A DNA stretch of 64,000 bases, taken from an uncultured Paracoccaceae bacterium (GTDB taxonomy: Bacteria; Bacteroidota; Bacteroidia; Flavobacteriales; Flavobacteriaceae). Positions 28,102 to 36,810 of the stretch are shown one piece after another; position 1 is the first letter of the stretch; every line of letters starts with the position of its first letter. The stretch spans positions 62,001-126,000 of the forward strand of contig CALSPC010000007.1 in assembly GCA_943788135.1 (NCBI GenBank), in the 5' to 3' direction. A model generated the notes under the pieces. That model was not told the origin of the DNA, did not search any database, and saw nothing but the letters and a program-made list of their open reading frames with translations. The position numbers and the translations under genes are program-made.

Positions 28102-28377
28102 ATGGGTATATTTAAGACCAAAAAAAATAAGAGATATAGTTACACACCTCGTTTTTATAAAGGCGAAGCTAACCCCTTTGAAATTAAACATAAGTTTGAT
28201 GCGCAACGTGTGACTGTCCAAAAAACAAATCTGAAAGGAAAATTTACAACAGCAATTGACGATTTAAAATCCAACCCTAATGCTTTAGCGAATAAACGCG
28301 TTTCTGTCATAATTTTAATTTTGATAGTTATATTTCTATGGATTATAGATTTTGATTTAACACTATTTTTTGAGTAG
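28102..28377 (+). CDS. small single-pass membrane protein between ribH and mutL
   Basis: A 91-residue protein with a basic soluble part (KTKKNKRYSYTPRFYKGEANPFEI) and a C-terminal transmembrane helix (VSVIILILIVIFLWIIDFDL). Relatives in flavobacteria are sometimes labelled riboflavin synthase subunit beta because of their place after ribH; nothing in this sequence supports enzymatic activity, and that label should not be copied. Its stop abuts the mutL ATG, so translation is probably coupled. Confidence 0.75.
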   Translation: MGIFKTKKNKRYSYTPRFYKGEANPFEIKHKFDAQRVTVQKTNLKGKFTTAIDDLKSNPNALANKRVSVIILILIVIFLWIIDFDLTLFFE

Positions 28378-30207
28378 ATGGCAGATATCATTCAATTGTT
28401 ACCCGATCATGTTGCGAATCAAATTGCAGCAGGTGAAGTTGTGCAACGTCCAGCTTCAGTAGTCAAAGAACTGCTAGAAAATGCGATTGATGCAGGCGCA
28501 ACAACCATCAAATTATTAGTCAAAAACGCAGGTAAAACATTGATTCAAGTGATCGATGATGGTAAAGGTATGAGTGTTACTGATGCTCGTTTGAGTTTTG
28601 AACGGCATGCAACCTCAAAAATCAAAGTTGCCGATGATTTATTCAATTTACACACCAAAGGCTTTAGAGGAGAAGCGTTGGCAAGTATCGCAGCCATAGC
28701 TCATGTTGAGATGAAAACCAAACAAGCTTCTGATGAACTAGGAACTTTACTCGCAATAGAAGGCAGTACCATTACCTCTCAAGAGGCTGTGGCTACACCA
28801 AATGGGTCTTCTGTAGCCGTTAAAAATTTATTTTTTAATATTCCTGCCAGACGAAATTTTTTGAAATCGGACACTGTTGAATTACGCCACATAATTGATG
28901 AATTTCATAGAGTTGTTTTGGCTCATCCCTCTATCAGTTTTTCTATGTATCACAATGGAAGTGATCTTTTTAATCTGTTAAAAGGCAATTTTAGACAACG
29001 TATTGTTAGCACATTTGGAGGCAAAACAAATGAAAAATTAGTTCCAGTAGAAGAAACAACAGAAGTGTTAACACTATCAGGATTTGTTGGAAAACCTGAA
29101 TATTCGAAAAAATCTCGAGGCGAACAATTCTTCTTTGTGAATAATCGTTTTATAAAAAGTCCCTATCTGAATCATGCCATATCATCTGCTTTTGAAGGCC
29201 TTCTTCAGCCAGGCAAAAAACCGTCTTATTTTTTAAACTTGGAAGTTGACCCCAAGTGTATTGATATCAATATTCATCCGACAAAAACGGAAATTAAATT
29301 TGACGATGAGCAAACCATTTACGCCATTTTAAGAGCCGTCGTGAAACACAGTTTAGGACAGTTTAGTATTGCGCCCATACTTGATTTTGATCGAGATAAA
29401 AATTTAGATACGCCTTATCGTTTTGCGGGTGAACAACCTACGCTACCAAAAGTTGAGGTCGACCGCTCTTTTAATCCATTCTCAAATTCGAATCCATCGC
29501 CATCAACGTACTCTAAACCAGCTACTACAGCTTGGGAAAGCTTGTATGTAGGCTTAGAATCAAAATCAAATTCTGATTCTCTTAGTCAAGATAATTTTGA
29601 GTCTGATGAAGTGACGTCGTCAATTTTTGATGATGCTTCTGAAAAAAGAGTTCAGAAAACATTTCAATTACACAATAAATATATCATCAATACGATTAAA
29701 TCAGGTATGCTTGTGATTGACCAAAATCGTGCTCATGAACGTATTTTGTATGAAGAATTTCTTAAAACTACCGTAAATGAAGCCGTCAGCCAACAGTTAT
29801 TGTTTCCTTTACAGCTAAAGTTTTCAGCGACAGATTATACCATATTAAAAGACTTACAACAGAACTTAGAATCAACGGGGTTTGTGTTTTCTACTTTTAC
29901 AGCTCAAAGTATAGAACTTACAGGACTTCCTGTAGGAGTTAAAGAGTCCGAAGTCCATATTGTATTTGAACAACTCATCCATGACATTGAGCATGAAGTT
30001 CCCGATGTAAATTTTAGTGTTAGTGATTTATTGTCAAAGTCGCTTGCAAAAAGTTTAGCGATCAAAAACGGAAAAAAATTAGAACGTGAAGAACAAGAAT
30101 TCATCGTAAACACCTTATTTTCTTGTAAAGAACCCTCAATTTCACCCGCTAACAAAACAGTTTTCACAACCTTAAAGGTTGAAGAACTCGATAAAAAATT
30201 TAATTAA
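28378..30207 (+). CDS. mutL: DNA mismatch repair protein MutL
   Basis: A 609-residue MutL: N-terminal GHKL ATPase with LLPDHVANQIAAGEVVQRPASVVKELLENAIDAGA (family start, quoted in part), DDGKGM, THAT-loop equivalent ERHATSKI and GFRGEALASIAA; transducer domain with FFVNNRFIKSP and NIHPTKTEIKF; variable linker (about 350-410) rich in Ser/Pro; C-terminal dimerisation domain beginning near QLHNKYIINTIKSG. The endonuclease DQHA motif is altered here to DQNRAHERILYE, in which the DQxxAHER pattern is kept, so nicking activity is likely. It links mismatch recognition by MutS to strand removal. Confidence 0.96.
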   Translation: MADIIQLLPDHVANQIAAGEVVQRPASVVKELLENAIDAGATTIKLLVKNAGKTLIQVIDDGKGMSVTDARLSFERHATSKIKVADDLFNLHTKGFRGEALASIAAIAHVEMKTKQASDELGTLLAIEGSTITSQEAVATPNGSSVAVKNLFFNIPARRNFLKSDTVELRHIIDEFHRVVLAHPSISFSMYHNGSDLFNLLKGNFRQRIVSTFGGKTNEKLVPVEETTEVLTLSGFVGKPEYSKKSRGEQFFFVNNRFIKSPYLNHAISSAFEGLLQPGKKPSYFLNLEVDPKCIDINIHPTKTEIKFDDEQTIYAILRAVVKHSLGQFSIAPILDFDRDKNLDTPYRFAGEQPTLPKVEVDRSFNPFSNSNPSPSTYSKPATTAWESLYVGLESKSNSDSLSQDNFESDEVTSSIFDDASEKRVQKTFQLHNKYIINTIKSGMLVIDQNRAHERILYEEFLKTTVNEAVSQQLLFPLQLKFSATDYTILKDLQQNLESTGFVFSTFTAQSIELTGLPVGVKESEVHIVFEQLIHDIEHEVPDVNFSVSDLLSKSLAKSLAIKNGKKLEREEQEFIVNTLFSCKEPSISPANKTVFTTLKVEELDKKFN

Positions 30208-30208
30208 T

Positions 30209-31030
30209 ATGCGTCAAATAACTCCAACAGTAAAGCACCTTTTAATTATTAATACTATTGTGTTTTTAGGGACATTCTTACTAGGAAATAAGGAGTTGTT
30301 CTATGGTTTATTAGCGCTCTATTATCCGTTGAGTGATTATTTTATGCCATGGCAAGTGTTTTCCCATATGTTTATGCATGGTGGTTTTCAACACCTACTG
30401 TTTAATATGCTAGCATTGTGGATGTTTGGAACAGCTGTCGAACGTATTTTTGGACAACGTAAATTTTTAATTTTTTATATATCATCATGTTTAGGAGCTG
30501 TAGCCCTGACCTTTTTGGTCTATTATATTCAAATTTACCCTTCGTTAAGTCATTTGAAAGCATTAGGGTTTTCGTTTGAGTTTATTAAAGAGGCAACAAG
30601 TCTAAATATAATTAGTGATGGCATGTTTCAAGGTGAAATTTTAGCCAATAAGCTGGAACCAATAATGTCTAGTTATGGCTATAGTTTAAGTCAATTCAAT
30701 ACTGAATCTTTTCGAATGTTATTCGATTTAAACGTTCAAAGTAATGGGTCAATGGTTGGTGCTTCAGGAGCAATTATGGGAGTTTTGGTGGCGTTTGGAA
30801 TGCTTAATCCAAATGCCGAACTAATGATGTTGTTTTTACCAATCCCTATCAAAGCCAAATATTTTATCCCTGGAATTATAGCATTAGATCTGTTTTCTGC
30901 TTTTACAGGGGTGTCCATATTTAGTCCTAATAACACGGCTTACATTGCCCATATTGGAGGCGCCATCACTGGGTTTTTGTTGATGTATTTCTGGAAAAAA
31001 AATCAATTTGATAAATACCGTTGGAACTAA
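30209..31030 (+). CDS. rhomboid family intramembrane serine protease (first of a pair)
   Basis: A 273-residue polytopic membrane protein. The rhomboid catalytic serine is in GASGAIMG (S186), the catalytic histidine in the last helix (AYIAHIGGAITGF, H248), and the oxyanion-related H-x-x-x-N is HLLFN (H62, N66). A long loop (about 110-180) separates helices before the serine. Rhomboids cleave substrates inside or at the edge of the membrane; substrate unknown. The ATG at 30209 follows the mutL stop by one base; the earlier start in the ORF track lies inside mutL. Confidence 0.92.
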   Translation: MRQITPTVKHLLIINTIVFLGTFLLGNKELFYGLLALYYPLSDYFMPWQVFSHMFMHGGFQHLLFNMLALWMFGTAVERIFGQRKFLIFYISSCLGAVALTFLVYYIQIYPSLSHLKALGFSFEFIKEATSLNIISDGMFQGEILANKLEPIMSSYGYSLSQFNTESFRMLFDLNVQSNGSMVGASGAIMGVLVAFGMLNPNAELMMLFLPIPIKAKYFIPGIIALDLFSAFTGVSIFSPNNTAYIAHIGGAITGFLLMYFWKKNQFDKYRWN

Positions 31031-31893
31031 TGACAAGTCTAAATCAAGATATCAAAGATAAATTATCAAGACTTAATGTTTTTGAAAAAATCATCTTAGC
31101 AAATGGTATCGTTTTTCTGTTGAGTTCTATAACTCTAAAACTTCAGGGATCTGGAGCTAATTTAGAGTGGCTGTCACTCTCTAAGTCATTATCAGATTTG
31201 GCTTCTAGGCCATGGACAATTCTTACTTATGGCTTTACACACTACAGCCTGGTGCACTTATTTTTCAATATGGTGGTCTTGTATTTTTTTGGACGTTCAT
31301 TTTCAAATCTTTTTAAAACCAACGTATCACTTAAGGTTTACATACTAGGAATTTTGTCTGGGGCTTTTGCTTTTGTTTTCGTGTATAATATATACCCCTC
31401 CGGTATCTTAGAAACTGTAGGGCCTTTAGTTGGTGCTTCCGCTGGAATACGTGCTATAATTATTTTTTTATGCGCCTATTTACCTCAAAAAGAAGTGCGG
31501 TTTTTCACCTTTCAATTTCCTTTAAAATATATAGGTATTGCTTTGGTTCTTTTTGATGTTCCGGGTTTATTTTCTCAAAACACTGGGGGATCGGTAGCGC
31601 ATTTTGGAGGTTATATTTTAGGCTATTTTTATGCGAAACAACTTCAGAATGGAACAGATATTGGTGTATTTATGGATCGTATTATTTCATATTTTTCTGG
31701 AATGTCTATGCCTTTGAAAACAGTACATAGGACTAAATCTAAATCAGCTTCGTTTGCAGGAAAGAAAAAAGAAGACTTTGATCGCTATACACACCAAAAG
31801 CAAATTGACCTTATTTTAGATAAAATTAGTAAAAGCGGTTACGAAAGTTTAACTCAAGCAGAGAAAGATTTTTTATTCAGAGCAGGTAAATAA
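31030..31893 (+). CDS. rhomboid family intramembrane serine protease (second of a pair)
   Basis: A 287-residue rhomboid with the catalytic dyad in GASAGIRA (S137) and VAHFGGYILG (H191) and the HLFFN motif (H76, N80). After the membrane domain comes a cytoplasmic tail with a short helical module ending YESLTQAEKDFLFRAGK, a tail often seen in Bacteroidota rhomboids. The ATG shares its A with the stop of the first rhomboid (TAATG), indicating translational coupling. The two proteins are not close copies: loops and tail differ, so they probably have different substrates. Confidence 0.9.
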   Translation: MTSLNQDIKDKLSRLNVFEKIILANGIVFLLSSITLKLQGSGANLEWLSLSKSLSDLASRPWTILTYGFTHYSLVHLFFNMVVLYFFGRSFSNLFKTNVSLKVYILGILSGAFAFVFVYNIYPSGILETVGPLVGASAGIRAIIIFLCAYLPQKEVRFFTFQFPLKYIGIALVLFDVPGLFSQNTGGSVAHFGGYILGYFYAKQLQNGTDIGVFMDRIISYFSGMSMPLKTVHRTKSKSASFAGKKKEDFDRYTHQKQIDLILDKISKSGYESLTQAEKDFLFRAGK

Positions 31894-31899
31894 AGCCCT

Positions 31900-32931
31900 A
31901 TGAAAAACTTAAATTTTCTTGATAAAATTATAGTTCTTATAAATTCAGTTGTAGCCGTTTTATTGCTACTTTCTTACGGCTTAGCCTATGTCCCTCCAAA
32001 AACATTTTCTCTGATTTCTGTTTTAAGCTTGACTGTTCCTTTATTAATTGTATTAAATATTGGTTTTGTAGTCTATTGGCTTATAAAGCTTAAAAAACAA
32101 TTGCTAATTTCAAGTGTTGTTCTTTTACTGGGCTTCACCCATGTGATGTCATTTTATAAGTTTTCATCTGAAGCTATTGAGACTACAGACGATTCATTCA
32201 CCATTATGAGTTATAATGTTCGTTTATTCAATTTGTATAACTGGATTAGGGATGAAACAATCCCTGCAAAAATTCAAGAATTCATTTCAGAAGAAGCACC
32301 AAACATCGTCTGTTTTCAAGAGTATGATTCAAACAGTGCGTTAGAATTTTCATCCTATCCTTATAAACATAAAACCAAAAACTCCACCACTAAAAAATCT
32401 GAGTTAGCTATTTTTTCTACCTATAAAATTCTAAATTCTGGTTATATAGAGTTTCCAAGCTCTGCGAATAGTGCGATTTTTGTTGACGTTCTTATTCAAT
32501 CAGATACATTACGCGTGTATAATGTTCATCTTCAATCGTCTGGGATTGATGCTAATGTCAATGTAGAAACACTCGACTCCGCGCAGTCTAACAAACTATT
32601 TAAGCGCATAGGCACTACCTTTAAAGCACAACAATCTCAAGCAGAATTGGTGGCTCATCATGTCTCAAAATCGCCTTATAGAGTGTTGATGTGTGGTGAT
32701 TTTAATAATACAGTATACTCGTATGTTTATCGAATTTTAAAAGGTAATTTATCAGATGCATTTGATGTTTCGGGAACAGGCTTTGGTAGTACCTTTGATT
32801 TCAAATATTTTCCAGTTCGAATTGATTTTATTTTAGCAGATAACAGTCTAAAGGTTGGACCGTTTAAAACCTATACTTTTCCGTATTCCGATCATTTTCC
32901 TATACTCACCGAGTTAACTTTACACAAATAG
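31900..32931 (+). CDS. endonuclease/exonuclease/phosphatase family membrane protein
   Basis: A 343-residue protein with three N-terminal transmembrane helices (about residues 10-100) and a C-terminal domain of the exonuclease III/DNase I-like fold: MSYNVRLFN, NIVCFQEYD (metal-binding Glu), YNVHLQSSG, MCGDFNNT and YSDHFPI (catalytic Asp-His). The fold hydrolyses phosphodiesters of nucleic acids, lipids or inositides; an outward-facing membrane anchor suggests an envelope or extracellular substrate. It follows the rhomboid pair by 6 bases and its 3' end overlaps the convergent DUF6122 gene by 12 bases. Confidence 0.88.
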   Translation: MKNLNFLDKIIVLINSVVAVLLLLSYGLAYVPPKTFSLISVLSLTVPLLIVLNIGFVVYWLIKLKKQLLISSVVLLLGFTHVMSFYKFSSEAIETTDDSFTIMSYNVRLFNLYNWIRDETIPAKIQEFISEEAPNIVCFQEYDSNSALEFSSYPYKHKTKNSTTKKSELAIFSTYKILNSGYIEFPSSANSAIFVDVLIQSDTLRVYNVHLQSSGIDANVNVETLDSAQSNKLFKRIGTTFKAQQSQAELVAHHVSKSPYRVLMCGDFNNTVYSYVYRILKGNLSDAFDVSGTGFGSTFDFKYFPVRIDFILADNSLKVGPFKTYTFPYSDHFPILTELTLHK

Positions 32932-33228
32932 ACAAGCGTAACTATCTGCAAGGATATGAATACAAAGGCCTAACCCAAATAAACGTGTTTTTGATGGTAC
33001 TAGCAAACAAATATAAATACCGATAGCGCCGAAGGAGTGAAGGGGATGAAAATCGATACTACATCTGTGAGCATCAAATATTGGCGTGGCAAGTAAGTGG
33101 TCTAAATCTATGATAAAAGCACTTAAAAATATTAGAAAACTTTTGAACCATTGTTTTTTATAACTTATTAAGGCTATGATTAAAGGCACTACAAAATGGA
33201 TTCCAAAATGAACATAATTATGGATCAT
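32920..33228 (-). CDS. DUF6122 family small membrane protein
   Basis: A 102-residue hydrophobic protein with about four membrane segments and conserved charged residues HFGIHFVVP, FIIDLDHLLATP, DFHPLH and HILADSYACL. The spaced His and Asp residues within membrane segments resemble the metal-dependent YdjM-type hydrolases in miniature; activity is unproven. It is the last gene of the minus-strand cluster after wbqC, three bases downstream of it, a placement conserved in flavobacteria. Confidence 0.8.
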   Translation of the reverse strand: MIHNYVHFGIHFVVPLIIALISYKKQWFKSFLIFLSAFIIDLDHLLATPIFDAHRCSIDFHPLHSFGAIGIYICLLVPSKTRLFGLGLCIHILADSYACLFV

Positions 33229-33231
33229 TTA

Positions 33232-33846
33232 TTATAGAGTAAAGGGTTCGTTTTTGAGAAAGTTAAATGCGTTTGGACCTTCATTACATAACAAATCCAA
33301 GATACTTAAATTATTAATGAACCCATGCTTTTCATTAAAAACCTGGATATAATTAGGTGTTTTTACACTAGTTTCTTGTCGTGCATTGACTAAAAATCGA
33401 TAATCAGTTTCAGAGTTTGTTTTAGTAAACTGTTTAGATTTTGATTCCGACATATCGTACCCTAAACATGAATTAATAGCCGCTATGCATTCAAAATTAA
33501 AATCGAGAAGGTACGTTTTCGGCTTGCTAAAGAGTTTCACCAAATCATCTTCATAATATTCAAAAAAAGGAGAGGTTTTATAAGCACTTTCTATAGATTT
33601 CCAGTGCGTGGACTGCCATTTTGAGGAATTATCGATCTTAATGTCTTTTGTGTTTTGCCTATTGTTTTGTGAATAATGTACAGGGATATTAAGACTCAAT
33701 TTCCCATTAGCTCCATAGATATAACACCGATTTCTATAGGTTTGTTTTTGATAAGAATCGTGGACTTCAAAAATGACTTCATTTTTCTGAACCATTACCA
33801 TATAAGTAGCAATGTTTGGTAAATACGTCGGATAAATCAGAGCCAT
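33232..33846 (-). CDS. WbqC-like family protein
   Basis: A 204-residue protein of the WbqC family, associated with O-antigen or surface polysaccharide loci in other bacteria. Visible family features: the N-terminal YPTYLPNIATYMVM, NRCYIYGANGKLSLNIPV, and WQSTHWKSIESAYKTSPFFEYYED. The catalytic role is not established. It lies 9 bases after the lepB stop and before DUF6122 on the same strand, in an operon with parA, parB, DUF5683, dapB and lepB. Confidence 0.87.
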   Translation of the reverse strand: MALIYPTYLPNIATYMVMVQKNEVIFEVHDSYQKQTYRNRCYIYGANGKLSLNIPVHYSQNNRQNTKDIKIDNSSKWQSTHWKSIESAYKTSPFFEYYEDDLVKLFSKPKTYLLDFNFECIAAINSCLGYDMSESKSKQFTKTNSETDYRFLVNARQETSVKTPNYIQVFNEKHGFINNLSILDLLCNEGPNAFNFLKNEPFTL

Positions 33847-33855
33847 ACAAGTGGG

Positions 33856-35457
33856 TTAAGCCGTTGCTGCTTTTCGTTTACGCCATTTACTAAACCCAAT
33901 CCACCCTGCTAATAAAACTAAGAAGGGTAATAAATAAGAGGTACGTTCTCCATTAGCATGTACGGTTGTGAATACGCGATCCCATCGTATTTTATTGAAC
34001 CCTGTTCCATTGGTATCCCAGCTCATCCAGATAAATACGGGTTTTCCAACAACGTGATTAAACGGTACAAATCCCCACGCTCGCGCATCAATAGAATTAT
34101 GTCTGTTATCTCCCATCATCCAATAATAGTTTTGTTTAAATGTATAAGAATCGGCTAGGTTTCCATTTATAAAAATTTGATTGCCTTTGGTACTCACCGT
34201 ATTGCCCTCGTATTCCGTTAGTAACCTCTTATAGACAGGTAGGTTTTTTAAAATCAATGCCATTGTTTTCCCTTTTTCAGGAACATAAAGCGGACCAAAA
34301 AAATCACGATTCCAATCGTAACTAGGATCTTGTGGAAATAAACCAAGATCTGCTTCTCCTTCTGGCTTGATATAGCGAGTTATAGTAGCCACGCTAGGGT
34401 GGTTTTTAAAGACTTTCACAGCATTGTCTGAAGCTGCAGGAATAATAATTTTGCTTCCTGTTGCGTAAATGCCATCTGTGATATCGTAACGCGTTTTTAG
34501 TTGCTGAATAATACTTCTTTCAAAAGTTTTTCCAGGTTTTAGGGTAACTTCATAGCTAAACTGCAGTCGTGCTCGGTCAGGAAGTTCATTTTGTATCCCA
34601 TTGATATATACATAACCGTCTCTAATTTCAAGTGTATCTCCTGCAATGGCTACACAGCGCTTAACCAAGTTTGTTTTTTTATCGATAGGTTTATAATAAT
34701 TTCTATCGGGAGTAAAATCATTCATGTCAAGCAATGTGTCTGCAGGTTGATTAAAAACAACAATATCATTCCGCTCGATTTTTTCCCATCCAGGAATCCG
34801 TAAATAAGGGAGTTGCAATTTATTTTTTAAAGACGTGCTTTGCACCTCAATTCTATCGTTAAACAAATAGGATTTTGTATTTAGAATTGGAATTGTATCA
34901 TGTACCATAGGAAGTCCCACAGTAGTCATGGGGACTCGTGGGCCGTAGTGCATTTTACTCACAATTAAAAAATCGCCGACTAAGAGTGATTTCTCTAGAG
35001 ATGAAGAGGGAATCATGTAGGGTTGAAGAGAATAGGTGTGAACCACAGTAGCGGCAACGATTGCAAACAGAATGGAACTTGTCCATTCTCCTATACCAGA
35101 TTTAGGAGTTAAACTTCGGTCTTTACGATGTTTTAAGTCTGTAAAGTAATTTAAATAATAGCTATAAAATCCTAAAGACACTACAGATAATATAGTATCC
35201 GATATGGAGTTTTTACCAAAGCTACGTGCAGTTTCAACCCAAATAATAATTAGCATAATCAGACTGATTACTGGTAAAAACAACAAAGCTACCCACCAAG
35301 TTGGTCGGTTTAGTATTTTCATAAAGATGATGCCATTGTAAATTGGCACAAATGCTTCCCATGCCTTTCGATCAGCTTTAATATATAGCTTCCAAGTTCC
35401 TAGTCCATGTATAAGTTGAACGACTAAGAAAAAAATAAACCATTGAGATAAAGTCAT
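33856..35457 (-). CDS. lepB: signal peptidase I (long Bacteroidota form)
   Basis: A 533-residue type I signal peptidase, which removes signal peptides from exported proteins at the outer face of the cytoplasmic membrane. The N-terminal 100 residues carry three membrane helices not found in the E. coli enzyme; a further helix at about 125-145 anchors the catalytic domain. The nucleophile is in MIPSSSLEKSLL (S153), the general-base lysine in NLVKRCVAIAGDTLEI, and box E is MMGDNRHNSIDARAWGFVP. A large insertion (about 300-430) separates the last boxes, as in other Bacteroidota. One more hydrophobic segment is near the C-terminus. Confidence 0.95.
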   Translation of the reverse strand: MTLSQWFIFFLVVQLIHGLGTWKLYIKADRKAWEAFVPIYNGIIFMKILNRPTWWVALLFLPVISLIMLIIIWVETARSFGKNSISDTILSVVSLGFYSYYLNYFTDLKHRKDRSLTPKSGIGEWTSSILFAIVAATVVHTYSLQPYMIPSSSLEKSLLVGDFLIVSKMHYGPRVPMTTVGLPMVHDTIPILNTKSYLFNDRIEVQSTSLKNKLQLPYLRIPGWEKIERNDIVVFNQPADTLLDMNDFTPDRNYYKPIDKKTNLVKRCVAIAGDTLEIRDGYVYINGIQNELPDRARLQFSYEVTLKPGKTFERSIIQQLKTRYDITDGIYATGSKIIIPAASDNAVKVFKNHPSVATITRYIKPEGEADLGLFPQDPSYDWNRDFFGPLYVPEKGKTMALILKNLPVYKRLLTEYEGNTVSTKGNQIFINGNLADSYTFKQNYYWMMGDNRHNSIDARAWGFVPFNHVVGKPVFIWMSWDTNGTGFNKIRWDRVFTTVHANGERTSYLLPFLVLLAGWIGFSKWRKRKAATA

Positions 35458-35519
35458 AATATTTTTAAATTTTATTTAAATGTCTAAATTATAGGATAAT
35501 ACATTTTGTTTTTAAGTGT

Positions 35520-36224
35520 TTAACCTATGTTTAACACATCATTCATTGTGAAAATACCAGTTTTTCCAATGAGCCATTCTGCAGCTACAACAGCGCCCAA
35601 ACCAAAACCCTCTCTAGTATGAGCGGTATGTGTGAGTGAAATAGTATCTATTTGAGATTCATAATTCACAGTATGAGTACCAGGAACGTCATCTATACGC
35701 TTTGCTGTGATTGCTAATCTACGGTCATCTTCTGTGGGCGCTAACTCCCAAGAATCGTAGACGCTATGTTCCAATACCCCTTCCGCAAGTGTGATGGCTG
35801 TCCCAGATGGGGCATCTTGTTTTTGCGTGTGGTGAATCTCTTCAAGGTTTATAGAATAATCAGAAAGATTACTCATCATTTTTGCTAAATGTTTATTAAG
35901 TTCAAAGAAAATATTGACTCCTAGACTAAAATTAGAAGCATAGATAAATGCGCCCTTTTTTGAGGTACATAACGCCTTAACGGATTCCATTTCAGAGAGC
36001 CAACCCGTAGTGCCAGAAATAATAGGAATACCATTGTTTAGTGCCATGCTAATATTTTCAACAGCTGCATTAGGCATACTGAAATCAATAGCAACATCAA
36101 CAGTTGTAATGTCGTATGGATCACTATCTTTATCAATTTTTAATGTAACTTCATGCCCTCGACTGATTGCAATTTTTTCAATTACTTTTCCCATTTTGCC
36201 GTATCCCAACAGTGCTATTTTCAT
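35520..36224 (-). CDS. dapB: 4-hydroxy-tetrahydrodipicolinate reductase
   Basis: Reduces hydroxytetrahydrodipicolinate with NAD(P)H in the lysine and diaminopimelate pathway, supplying peptidoglycan. At 234 residues it is the short Bacteroidota form. Visible motifs: LLGYGKMGKVIEKIA (nucleotide-binding Gly loop), AIDFSMPNA, SGTTGW, and the catalytic EEIHHTQKQDAPSGTA with the His pair and Lys. It starts two bases after the DUF5683 stop. Confidence 0.95.
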   Translation of the reverse strand: MKIALLGYGKMGKVIEKIAISRGHEVTLKIDKDSDPYDITTVDVAIDFSMPNAAVENISMALNNGIPIISGTTGWLSEMESVKALCTSKKGAFIYASNFSLGVNIFFELNKHLAKMMSNLSDYSINLEEIHHTQKQDAPSGTAITLAEGVLEHSVYDSWELAPTEDDRRLAITAKRIDDVPGTHTVNYESQIDTISLTHTAHTREGFGLGAVVAAEWLIGKTGIFTMNDVLNIG

Positions 36225-36225
36225 A

Positions 36226-36810
36226 TTAAAATTTAAAATTTAAAGATAATCCAAACTGCGCTGAAGTATCTGGTGTGTCAAAATCAATAAATGGATTGAC
36301 AGCTAAGTTTTTATCCATATTGTATTGTAATAGATGTGCATCAACATTTGCATCAATAATATTTAAGGCATAGAGCCCTACAGTAACTAAGATAGATAAT
36401 TCTTTATTACGTTTAAAAGTACGTTGCGCTCGAATTAATGATTCATTTGATAAAAGTGGAATAGTCGAATTCCCATAAAATTCATCATCTGTAAAACCCC
36501 CTAATCGCCTTTTGTAGGCCTTTCTAAATCGGTCATAACTTTTGCTGTTTCTCATATATAAATATACACTTGTTCCAAGTGCTGCATACACAATAGGAAT
36601 TTTCCAATATTTTTTATTAACAGCTTGTCCTAGTCCAGGAAGAATTGCGGAATAGAAAGCAGCTCTTGAAGGTGCTAAAGGATCCATGAGATTGGCGCCT
36701 GACTGTTCTGTATCGAATTCGTTTTCAGACTTGTCAGTGGTTTGAGCAAAATTGGTTAATGAATAAGCGCAAAAAAATACGATGAGTAAATATCTATTTA
36801 TCACGTTCAA
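36226..36810 (-). CDS. DUF5683 family exported/membrane protein
   Basis: A 194-residue protein with a signal peptide (1-22, ending LTNFAQ) and the DUF5683 core SRAAFYSAILPGLGQAVNKKYWKIP, followed by a hydrophobic helix (VYAALGTSVYLYM) and a C-terminal membrane-like strand SAQFGLSLNFKF that could be a terminal beta strand. Function unknown. It overlaps the 3' end of parB by 17 bases; the start is TTG, with GTG six bases later as an alternative. Its place between parB and dapB is a conserved flavobacterial arrangement. Confidence 0.83.
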   Translation of the reverse strand: MNVINRYLLIVFFCAYSLTNFAQTTDKSENEFDTEQSGANLMDPLAPSRAAFYSAILPGLGQAVNKKYWKIPIVYAALGTSVYLYMRNSKSYDRFRKAYKRRLGGFTDDEFYGNSTIPLLSNESLIRAQRTFKRNKELSILVTVGLYALNIIDANVDAHLLQYNMDKNLAVNPFIDFDTPDTSAQFGLSLNFKF

